DNA of 14,805 nucleotides. Origin: Oribacterium sp. (GTDB taxonomy: Bacteria; Bacillota_A; Clostridia; Lachnospirales; Lachnospiraceae). Position numbers and translations under genes: made by a program. The stretch lies in assembly GCA_017940955.1 (NCBI GenBank), contig JAGAXP010000324.1, forward strand, positions 1-14,805, read 5' to 3'. Position 1 is the stretch's first letter. Each line of letters starts with the position of its first letter. Below are positions 7,440 to 13,827 of this stretch, piece by piece. Below the pieces are notes generated by a model that did no database searches, was not told the origin of the DNA, and was given only the letters and a program-made list of their open reading frames with translations.

Positions 7440-8980
7440 CCAGAAAGAAGCATGGTGGAATACGGTTTTTAACCGTGCTCGCCACACTGACAATTTTAAT
7501 ATGTAACCTCATCACGCCTCTTAGTGCCATCAAAGCGTACGCAGCATGGAATTTTCCGTATGTGGAGATCAATGCTGAAGCCGGCATCGTTATGGACGCA
7601 GATACTGGAGCTGTGCTTTTTCAGAAGAATGCACATACAAAAGAGTACCCGGCTTCCATCACAAAGGTCCTGACTGCACTGGTAGTGCTGGATAATTGCA
7701 AACTTGATGATATGGTCACCTTTTCACATGACGATGTTTACAATGTTGACGCAGGATCCTCCAACGCCCAGATAGAAGAGGGCGATACTCTTTCGGTTGA
7801 AGACTGTCTCCACGCACTTCTTCTGAAATCTGCCAACGAGGCAGCCAATGCTCTGGCCTGTCATGTCGCAGGCTCCAGGGAAGCATTTGCGGAAATGATG
7901 AATCAAAAAGCTGCAAAGCTTGGATGCACAGACAGCCATTTCACAAATCCTTCAGGTCTTTTTAACGAGAATCACTATACCAGCGCCTATGACATGGGTC
8001 TTATAGGCATAGCTGCCATGAAAAATGAAGCCTTCATGGAGATCGATTCACACCTTTCCTATAAGCTGGCAAGCACCATCCGTAATCCGGATGGCCATAC
8101 GGTTTACATGGAACACAAGATGCACCGTGATGATACAAAGTATTCCGACAACAGAGTCATTGCTGGAAAGACCGGCTATACCATGGATTCCGGCAATACT
8201 CTCATCACCATGGCCAGTGAAAACGACAGAAATCTTGTAGCCGTTGTTCTTAAAGATAAGAACCCTGCTCACTATACCGATACAAAAGCCATGCTGGACC
8301 TAGGTTTCTACAGTACGGAAAAACAGCCTCTGGATCCATCACTCTTCAACAAAGAGGATATAAAGAACCGTCTGATCGCAGATACTATTGTGGATTCCGG
8401 ATGCACAGCTTCAGACCTTTCCGTAAAGGAACCCATGTATGTGTCATTACCTGTCGGCTCCTCTCAGGAAGGACTTACCTACAGACTGAACTATAACCTG
8501 CCGGATTATGTTTCCGCACACACCATAGCTGAAATTGAATATCTTGCAGACGGGCTCCCCGTGGGAAGATATTCTATCGAAAAAGAACCGACAGTCGCCA
8601 TAGAAACCAGCTCTCAGGAATCCTCCGCTGCGGACGAACAGCCTAAGGAAGCCCTGACCTCCATAAGCGTGACCGCAATTGCCGGCGTTGTCGGTGTTGC
8701 CATTTTAGCCACATTCGCCGCTCTCGGCATCAAACGTGTAAGAGATTCCCGAAAGATGGCCAGATACATGCATGACCGCCGCACCGAACGCCTCAAAGAC
8801 ATTGACATGTCCGAAGAGGAATTCATGGAAGTCCTGCAAATCCGCCGATCACAAAAAAACCAAAACCACAACAACAATAATTTTAATTCTAATTACAACA
8901 ACCGTTACGACCACTACGACCACAACAATTCAGCTAACCGCAAAAACATCAGCCGTGGCCGTAAAGACCACAGGATGTAA
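7436..8980 (+). CDS. dacF: D-alanyl-D-alanine carboxypeptidase (PBP5/DacF type, S11)
   Basis: A 514-residue low-molecular-weight penicillin-binding protein that trims the terminal D-Ala from peptidoglycan pentapeptides outside the membrane. Seen: a signal peptide (1 to about 37, ending in AYA), SxxK as S74-ITK77, SxN as S132-A-N134, and KTG at 245-247; then a C-terminal PBP5-like beta domain (about 300-385). Unlike E. coli PBP5, which ends in an amphipathic anchor, this protein has a full hydrophobic segment at about 409-430, followed by a basic cytoplasmic stretch (KRVRDSRK...) and an Asn/His/Tyr-rich tail (473-514, 14 Asn in 42 residues). ATG overlaps the stop of the glycosylase gene; GGAAGAGAG lies upstream. 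Last gene of the operon, with a terminator 16 bases downstream. The symbol marks the family, not proven orthology. Confidence 0.92.
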   Translation: MTRKKHGGIRFLTVLATLTILICNLITPLSAIKAYAAWNFPYVEINAEAGIVMDADTGAVLFQKNAHTKEYPASITKVLTALVVLDNCKLDDMVTFSHDDVYNVDAGSSNAQIEEGDTLSVEDCLHALLLKSANEAANALACHVAGSREAFAEMMNQKAAKLGCTDSHFTNPSGLFNENHYTSAYDMGLIGIAAMKNEAFMEIDSHLSYKLASTIRNPDGHTVYMEHKMHRDDTKYSDNRVIAGKTGYTMDSGNTLITMASENDRNLVAVVLKDKNPAHYTDTKAMLDLGFYSTEKQPLDPSLFNKEDIKNRLIADTIVDSGCTASDLSVKEPMYVSLPVGSSQEGLTYRLNYNLPDYVSAHTIAEIEYLADGLPVGRYSIEKEPTVAIETSSQESSAADEQPKEALTSISVTAIAGVVGVAILATFAALGIKRVRDSRKMARYMHDRRTERLKDIDMSEEEFMEVLQIRRSQKNQNHNNNNFNSNYNNRYDHYDHNNSANRKNISRGRKDHRM

Positions 8981-8995
8981 TAATCATATCGTTTT

Positions 8996-9035
8996 AGCCG
9001 GGCCCAATGCGAAGCATCGCCCGGCTGAATTTTTT
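8996..9035 (+). terminator. Intrinsic terminator of the 3481-8980 operon
   Basis: The stem AGCCGGGC (8996-9003) pairs with GCCCGGCT (9019-9026), capped by an inner ATGC/GCAT stem around a GAA loop. The outer part extends by A-T and G-T pairs at 8993-8995/9027-9029. A run of six T (9030-9035) follows. This is a strong rho-independent terminator. Confidence 0.92.
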
Positions 9036-9128
9036 CTATTGTTCTCCCCTCTCTAAAAATCACGTTAAAGTTTCACACACTTTATGTCTTCATTGCTATG
9101 TAACAGTTCAATCTAAATGTAGAACAGC

Positions 9129-9301
9129 CAAGCTCAGAAAATGCAAGGGATGTGCGGCTAGGGCTGCGGACTGAAAGCACATTTGTCACAGATATGTACG
9201 AACAGGATGCACGTCAGTGCAGCCTGGGCGAACATATCTGTGACAAATGTACTTTCAACTCCGTGGCCCGTCGCGCATCCCTTGCATTTTCGTCCGGCTT
9301 G
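9129..9301 (+). other. 173-nt imperfect hairpin: candidate non-coding RNA or hairpin repeat element
   Basis: One long foldback with no convincing gene. Paired segments from outside in: 9129-9133/9297-9301 (5 bp); 9138-9156/9272-9290 (19 pairs, one G-T); 9161-9170/9260-9269 (10 pairs, two G-T); 9172-9177/9252-9257 (6 bp); 9179-9197/9232-9250 (19 bp, perfect); then CAGG/CCTG and TGCAC/GTGCA around a GTCA loop at 9213-9216. The internal loop at 9198-9202/9227-9231 can form C-G and G-C pairs plus A-G mismatches. It lies between two intrinsic terminators (8996-9035 and 9323-9359) with no coding gene between them, as expected for an independent small RNA on +. A weak promoter may exist (TTCACA 9072-9077, 19-nt spacer, TATGTA 9097-9102). 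A mobile or repetitive hairpin element is the other reading. Confidence 0.6.
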
Positions 9302-9322
9302 ATATAACATATAGAGGACAGC

Positions 9323-9359
9323 AACGGAGCTGCCGCGCATGCGGTAGCTCCGTTTTTTT
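9323..9359 (+). terminator. Intrinsic terminator downstream of the long hairpin
   Basis: A 14-bp stem with one G-T pair (9323-9336 with 9341-9354), a GCAT loop, and an uninterrupted T run (9353-9359). It points to transcription on + that is not from dacF, whose terminator is 290 bases upstream. The last two stem bases are part of the T run. Confidence 0.9.
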
Positions 9360-9390
9360 GCGTCAAGTCATAACCCGCAGTTGTCATAAA

Positions 9391-9462
9391 TATTCTATCA
9401 TTAACATTGAGTAATATTTTAGCCTTAAATATGTTGAAATAATCCTTAAAAGTGATAGAATA
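9391..9462. promoter_or_regulatory. Nested inverted repeats over the livJ promoter, candidate operator
   Basis: TATTCTATCA (9391-9400) is the exact inverse of TGATAGAATA (9453-9462), 52 bases apart, and the right copy contains the -10 box of livJ. Inside it, ATATTT (9414-9419) and AAATAT (9427-9432) form a second inverted pair directly abutting the -35 box. The geometry would suit a repressor binding two sites with looping, but AT-rich sequence makes chance matches easier. The regulator is not identifiable here. Confidence 0.4.
9434..9461 (+). promoter_or_regulatory. Promoter of the liv operon
   Basis: TTGAAA (9434-9439), a 16-base spacer, and TAGAAT (9456-9461). The predicted transcript starts near 9468, giving a leader of about 150 bases before livJ. 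It is the best sigma-A type match in the 260 bases upstream of the gene. Confidence 0.65.
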
Positions 9463-9469
9463 ATCACAA

Positions 9470-9621
9470 ATGTTTGTACAAGAAACACACTTGTTTTTTC
9501 TGGGCGGACAAAATAAGCAGATTGTACAAAAACAAATAACGGATATAAGTCAGCTTTAGCGTGAAAGCGAAGCCTGCATATATCGACTTTTGACTAACGA
9601 GTCAACACTTAGGAGGAAAAA
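9470..9621 (+). promoter_or_regulatory. Structured 5' leader of livJ
   Basis: Three structures are visible. ACAAG (9478-9482) can pair with CTTGT (9490-9494), running into six T (9494-9499), a weak terminator-like hairpin. The palindrome TTGTACAA occurs twice (9474-9481 and 9522-9529); pairing of the two copies would break that hairpin. Further on, GATATA/TATATC and CAGCTT/AAGC-TG make a 43-nt hairpin (9542-9584), followed at once by TTGACT-AACG-AGTCAA (9590-9605), just ahead of the AGGAGG at 9611-9616. No known riboswitch class was recognised. An open frame from ATG 9470 to TAG 9559 (29 residues) exists but has no ribosome binding site. Confidence 0.4.
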
Positions 9622-10815
9622 ATGAAACTGAAGAAAATCTTGTCATTAGGTCTTGCTGCAGCAATGACTGCATCACTTGCTGCCTGCGGAAGTTCAGTAC
9701 CGGAATCAAATTCGGGAGGCGGTAACAGTGCAGGCGAAAACGTTATAAAGATAGGTGTATTTGAGCCCACAACCGGTGAGAACGGCGGCGGCGGATTCCA
9801 GGAGGTGCTTGGTATCCGTTATGCAAACGAAACTCACAAGACAGTCAAGATCGGTGACAAGGATTACACCATAGAGCTTGTTGAGGTAGATAACAAGTCC
9901 GATAAGACTGAGGCAGTAAATGCAGCTAACAAGCTTATGGGCGAGAAGGTTTCCGTAGTTTTGGGTTCTTACGGTTCAGGTGTTTCCATAGCAGCCGGAC
10001 AGATCTTTGCGGATGCCAAGGTTCCTGCCATAGGATGCTCATGTACAAACCCTCAGGTTACTCAAGGAAATGAATATTACTTCAGAGTATGCTTCCTGGA
10101 TCCGTTCCAGGGTACTGTAATGGCTAACTACGCTATGCAGAACGGCTATAAGAGCGCAGCCGTGCTTACACAGCTTGGCGATGACTATTCATCAGGTCTC
10201 GGTTCCTACTTTAAGACTGCTTTCACAGAGCTTGGAGGAACAGTAGTTGATGAGGAGCAGTTCCAGACAAACCAGACAGATTTCAAGGCAGTTCTTACAA
10301 ACATCAAGGCTGCAAATCCTGACGTAATATTCGCTCCTTCATCCATTACTACAGCACCGCTCATCATCAAGCAGGCAAGAGAGCTTGGTATCACAGCTCT
10401 TATCGCCGCAGGTGATACATGGGAGAACTCAACCATAATCGAAAACGCCGGCAGTGATGCAGAGGGCGTGGTTCTTTCAACCTTCTTCGATGAGGCTGAA
10501 CCTGCCAATGCAGAGGCCGAGTCATTTATCAAGGGCTTCAAGGAGTACTTAAAGTCAAATGATCAGTCAGACATCATCCCTGCGGTATCCGCTCTCGGAT
10601 ATGACGCTTACCTTGCAGCATACAATGCCATCGAGAAGGCACAGTCAACAGACGGCGAGGCTATAAAGGATGCTCTCAAGACTGTATCATTTGACGGTGT
10701 TACAGGTGCTGTTTCTTTTAACGAAGAGGGTGACGCAAACAAGGATATGGCATTTATCAAGACCATCCAGGATGGTGCATTTAAGTTCCTTACAACCACA
10801 ACCATTAACAGCTGA
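9622..10815 (+). CDS. livJ: Branched-chain amino acid ABC transporter, substrate-binding lipoprotein
   Basis: A 397-residue type I periplasmic-binding-fold protein (Peripla_BP_6 kind) that captures branched-chain or related amino acids outside the membrane and delivers them to LivHM. The N-terminus is a lipoprotein signal (MKLKK, hydrophobic core, lipobox LAAC with Cys22 as the lipidated residue), followed by a Ser/Gly/Asn-rich linker to about residue 38. The mature part begins NVIKIGVFEPTTGENGGGG and keeps family blocks such as VVLGSYGSGVSIAAG and GYDAYLAAYNAI. ATG follows AGGAGG by five bases. It heads the liv genes but is separated from livH by 234 bases with hairpins, fitting higher expression of the receptor than of the permeases. 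The exact ligand cannot be read from sequence; related proteins bind Leu/Ile/Val, other amino acids or amides. Confidence 0.93.
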   Translation: MKLKKILSLGLAAAMTASLAACGSSVPESNSGGGNSAGENVIKIGVFEPTTGENGGGGFQEVLGIRYANETHKTVKIGDKDYTIELVEVDNKSDKTEAVNAANKLMGEKVSVVLGSYGSGVSIAAGQIFADAKVPAIGCSCTNPQVTQGNEYYFRVCFLDPFQGTVMANYAMQNGYKSAAVLTQLGDDYSSGLGSYFKTAFTELGGTVVDEEQFQTNQTDFKAVLTNIKAANPDVIFAPSSITTAPLIIKQARELGITALIAAGDTWENSTIIENAGSDAEGVVLSTFFDEAEPANAEAESFIKGFKEYLKSNDQSDIIPAVSALGYDAYLAAYNAIEKAQSTDGEAIKDALKTVSFDGVTGAVSFNEEGDANKDMAFIKTIQDGAFKFLTTTTINS

Positions 10816-10835
10816 TCATAAAATAGTTTGTTGAT

Positions 10836-10867
10836 GGAAACCGGTTTTCTCCGGAGATCCGGTTTCC
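10836..10867 (+). terminator. Hairpin after livJ, weak terminator or mRNA-stabilising stem
   Basis: GGAAACCGG (10836-10844) pairs with CCGGTTTCC (10859-10867), 9 bp, loop 14 nt containing the self-complementary CTCCGGAG. The following sequence (CATATTCATTC) has no T run, so it more likely lowers read-through or protects the livJ message from 3' decay than acts as a full stop. Confidence 0.55.
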
Positions 10868-10961
10868 CATATTCATTCAAACCCGGATCAGTCTCTGAAA
10901 GTCCAATGAAGGCTTTCTAAAAAAAGCCGCCAGAATCATTCAATCTAAAAGGCGTTATATG

Positions 10962-10987
10962 AGGGGACATCCTTAAAGATGTCCCTT
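10962..10987 (+). promoter_or_regulatory. Second hairpin in the livJ-livH gap
   Basis: GGGACATC (10964-10971) pairs with GATGTCCC (10978-10985) around a 6-nt loop, extendable by a G-T and an A-T pair. It lies 62 bases before livH and is not followed by a T run. Its role, if any, is unknown; an RNA processing site or translation control of livH are options. No clear promoter was found between it and livH. Confidence 0.4.
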
Positions 10988-11049
10988 CAATCTTTGTAAG
11001 ACCCTATGGTCAAAACAAAATCTATTCTTTCAATAAGGGGAATTGTCTT

Positions 11050-11931
11050 ATGTCTCTTACAACATTCCTGCAGCAGTGTCTGACAGGTATTTCACTGGGT
11101 GGTGCATATGCACTCATAGCCATCGGTTACACCATGGTTTACGGTATACTCAGACTTATCAACTTTGCACATGGTGATATCTTCATGATGGCAGGATACT
11201 TCATGGTATTCGCTATGGCATCTTTTCCATGGTTTATAGCCCTTCCGGTTGTTCTCATCGTGACAACCGTTCTCGGTGTGAGTATCGAGAGAGTAGCCTA
11301 CAAGCCGCTCCGTTCAGCACCCAGAATGTCTGTTATGATCTCAGCCATCGGTGTGTCATACCTGCTCCAGAATCTTGCAACCTATCTTTTTACGGCACTG
11401 CCGATGGGATACCCTGAGATCCCGGTACTTAAGAAGGTTTATCAGCTTGGAGGCCTTTCAGCATCCTTCGTCACCTTCCTGACACCGGTTCTCACACTTA
11501 TTCTTGTATATCTTCTTATGACACTTATCCAGCACACAAAGATGGGTATGGCCATGAGAGCGGTATCAAAGGACTATGAGACAGCTTCTCTTATGGGTAT
11601 CGATATCAACCGTACTATTTCCATAACCTTTGCAATAGGTTCACTTCTTGCGGCTGTGGGTTCCATTCTTTATTTTACAGACCGTATGACCGTGTTCCCG
11701 TTCTCAGGTTCACTTCCCGGAATGAAATGCTTCGTAGCTGCGGTTTTCGGTGGCATCGGCTCCATCCCGGGAGCAGTAGTGGGCGGATTCCTCATTGGAA
11801 TCGGTGAAACCGCACTGGTTGCTGCCGGGCAGTCCACCTTCTCGGATGCATTTACTTTTGTTATCCTGATAGTTATTCTTCTTGTCCGTCCTACCGGAAT
11901 TTTTGGTGAGAAGACTACCAACAAGGTTTAA
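11050..11931 (+). CDS. livH: Branched-chain amino acid ABC transporter permease LivH
   Basis: A 293-residue inner permease of the Liv (HAAT) importer, working as a heterodimer with LivM. The start MSLTTFLQQCLTGISLGGAYALIAIGYTMVYGILRLINFAHGD... is highly typical of LivH, including the INFAHGDIFMMAGY block at about residues 37-50. About eight hydrophobic segments are spread over the length. The cytoplasmic coupling region MAMRAVSKDYETASLMGIDINR (about 173-194) would contact the ATPase, and VFGGIGSIPGAVVGGFLIG (about 233-251) is the conserved late block. AAGGGG (11035-11040) sits nine bases ahead of the ATG. The gene ends 10 bases before livM, which uses the AGGAGG that begins in its stop codon. 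Confidence 0.95.
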   Translation: MSLTTFLQQCLTGISLGGAYALIAIGYTMVYGILRLINFAHGDIFMMAGYFMVFAMASFPWFIALPVVLIVTTVLGVSIERVAYKPLRSAPRMSVMISAIGVSYLLQNLATYLFTALPMGYPEIPVLKKVYQLGGLSASFVTFLTPVLTLILVYLLMTLIQHTKMGMAMRAVSKDYETASLMGIDINRTISITFAIGSLLAAVGSILYFTDRMTVFPFSGSLPGMKCFVAAVFGGIGSIPGAVVGGFLIGIGETALVAAGQSTFSDAFTFVILIVILLVRPTGIFGEKTTNKV

Positions 11932-11941
11932 GGAGGAAAGG

Positions 11942-13048
11942 ATGAGTCCAAACAGAATGATCAATAAAGAAAAACGAAGAAACTGCATATGCACACTTAT
12001 CCTTATAGCCGCAGTGCTCGGAATATGTGGTTTTCTTGAGGCAAATAAATACAGCTACAGTTACGCAATTTCCATCATTGAAAGATCCATGGTTTACGCA
12101 GTGGTTGCAGTTTCCATGAATCTGGTTAATGGTTTCACCGGTCTGTTCTCACTTGGACAGGCAGGTTTCATGGCACTTGGGGCTTACGTGACAGCTATTT
12201 TTACTATCCCTGTGGATCAGCGGGCATCTGTTTACTATATTTCCGGAATAAATCCTGCCATTGCCGGAATTCAGCTTCCCATCATCGTGGCACTGATTCT
12301 TGGTGGTCTGGTTGCCGCAGGTGTTGCAGCTCTTATCGGTTTCCCGGTTCTCAGACTTAAGTCTGACTACCTTGCCATAGCAACCCTTGGATTTGCCGAG
12401 ATCATCCGTGCATGTATCGCTGCACCTCAGTTTGATACCATTACAAACGGATCATACGGTCTTAAGTCCATTCCCGGATTTACTAATATTTTCCAGCCGT
12501 TGGCATTATCCGTTATATGCATCGGACTTATGGTGCTCCTCATCAACTCTTCCTACGGAAGAATGTTTAAGGCAGTACGTGAGGATGAGATAGCAGCCGA
12601 GGCAATGGGTATCAACCTTTTCAAAACAAAGGAGCTTTCCTTCGTTATCTCTTCATTCTTTGCCGGAATAAGCGGCGGAATGCTTGCCATGTTCATGAGA
12701 TCAATTGACAGTAAGACCTTCCAGGTTGCCCTTACCTACGATATCCTTCTCATCGTTGTTATCGGTGGTATCGGTTCTGTTACAGGTTCTGTTATCGGTG
12801 CTTTCATCGTTACCGCAGGAAGAGAGCTTCTGAGATTCTTCGATGAGCCACTCATGCTCGGAGGAGTTCAGGTACCGCTTTTCAGACCGGGATTCCGTAT
12901 GGTCATCTTCTCCATACTTCTCATGGTTGTAGTTCTTTTCTACAGAAAGGGACTCATGGGAACAAATGAATTCAGCTGGAACGGAATCTTTGACTTTTTT
13001 AAGCATCCGTTCAAAAAGAAAAGTAAAAAGATGGAGGGCAAGGCATAA
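11942..13048 (+). CDS. livM: Branched-chain amino acid ABC transporter permease LivM
   Basis: A 368-residue second permease of the importer. ATG 11942 is chosen because AGGAGG (11931-11936) is five bases ahead; an in-frame ATG at 11882 would overlap livH by 50 bases without a site. The basic N-terminus (MINKEKRRN) is followed by multiple hydrophobic segments. Family blocks: VNGFTGLFSLGQAGFMALGAY, LKSDYLAIATLGFAEIIR, the coupling helix FKAVREDEIAAEAMGINLF, and VVIGGIGSVTGSVIGA. The C-terminal tail after the last helix is basic (HPFKKKSKKMEGKA). Its TAA shares a base with the ATG of livG, indicating translational coupling. Confidence 0.94.
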   Translation: MSPNRMINKEKRRNCICTLILIAAVLGICGFLEANKYSYSYAISIIERSMVYAVVAVSMNLVNGFTGLFSLGQAGFMALGAYVTAIFTIPVDQRASVYYISGINPAIAGIQLPIIVALILGGLVAAGVAALIGFPVLRLKSDYLAIATLGFAEIIRACIAAPQFDTITNGSYGLKSIPGFTNIFQPLALSVICIGLMVLLINSSYGRMFKAVREDEIAAEAMGINLFKTKELSFVISSFFAGISGGMLAMFMRSIDSKTFQVALTYDILLIVVIGGIGSVTGSVIGAFIVTAGRELLRFFDEPLMLGGVQVPLFRPGFRMVIFSILLMVVVLFYRKGLMGTNEFSWNGIFDFFKHPFKKKSKKMEGKA

Positions 13049-13827
13049 TGAACGATAACACACAGAATGTCCTCAGCATGCAGAATGTCATCATGCAGTT
13101 CGGAGGCGTAAGAGCCATAGACAATCTTTCTCTTGATGTAAATAAGGGTGAGATCGTTGCTCTCATCGGTCCTAACGGTGCAGGTAAGACAACTGCATTT
13201 AACTGTATCACAGGAATCTACACACCTACTTCCGGGATGGTCAGCTTTAATGGTAAGAATCTGAAGGGAAACTCCCCGGACGAGATCACAAGACTCGGTA
13301 TCGCAAGAACCTTCCAGAACATCAGACTTTTTTCAAACCTTACGGTTTTTGATAATGTTCTCATCGCAAAGCATCTCCGTGCAAAGGATAATGTTTTCAC
13401 CGCGACGCTGAGACTTAACCGTGCGGAAGAAAAGCGCATGAGAGAAGAGACCGCACAGCTTCTTAAGGAGCAGGGTCTTTATGAGCTTAAGGATGAGATA
13501 GCATCTTCACTTCCATACGGTCTCCAGAGACATCTTGAGATCGCAAGAGCACTTGCAACCCAGCCTGAGCTTCTGCTTCTGGATGAGCCGGCTGCCGGCA
13601 TGAACCCCCAGGAGACTCAGGAGCTTACTGATTTCATCGTAAAGATCCGTGATCAGTACAAGCTCAGTATCTTCATGATAGAGCATCATATGGATCTGGT
13701 AATGCAGATTTCAGAACGCATCTATGTTCTTAATTTCGGAAAGCTCATCGCTCAGGGAACTCCTGATGAGATCCAGAGCAATCCTGAAGTAATCGAAGCT
13801 TATCTGGGAGGTTCTGAGGATGCTTAA
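13048..13827 (+). CDS. livG: Branched-chain amino acid ABC transporter ATP-binding protein LivG
   Basis: A 259-residue cytoplasmic ATPase that pairs with LivF to power import. Walker A GPNGAGKTT (41-49), Q-loop region in RTFQNIRLF, signature SLPYGLQRHLEIARALA with Tyr157-Gly158-Leu159-Gln160, Walker B LLLLDEP (Asp179, Glu180), the LivG-typical AAGMNP D-loop region, and the switch His in MIEHHMD (213 or 214). The LivG signature is usually YGxQRRLEI with a polar third position; Leu159 and His162 are variants but should not abolish function. ATG overlaps the livM stop by one base, with GGAGGG (13033-13038) as ribosome binding site. It overlaps livF by eight bases. Confidence 0.95.
   Translation: MNDNTQNVLSMQNVIMQFGGVRAIDNLSLDVNKGEIVALIGPNGAGKTTAFNCITGIYTPTSGMVSFNGKNLKGNSPDEITRLGIARTFQNIRLFSNLTVFDNVLIAKHLRAKDNVFTATLRLNRAEEKRMREETAQLLKEQGLYELKDEIASSLPYGLQRHLEIARALATQPELLLLDEPAAGMNPQETQELTDFIVKIRDQYKLSIFMIEHHMDLVMQISERIYVLNFGKLIAQGTPDEIQSNPEVIEAYLGGSEDA

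Noticed and set aside
8868..8910. AAC/AAT repeats in dacF as a CRISPR or tandem-repeat array
   Set aside because: They are irregular codons for Asn within an open frame, without unit length or spacers.
9129..9301. The long hairpin as 6S RNA
   Set aside because: 6S RNA is also a long rod, but it has a large asymmetric central bubble mimicking an open promoter. Here the middle is nearly fully paired, so the key feature is missing.
9158..9340. 60-residue reading frame on - across the long hairpin and terminator
   Set aside because: It runs through an inverted repeat and a terminator stem, has no ribosome binding site, and its composition reflects the hairpin arms. Better explained by structure than coding.
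11882..11941. Earlier ATG start for livM
   Set aside because: It would overlap livH by 50 bases without a ribosome binding site; ATG 11942 has AGGAGG five bases ahead.
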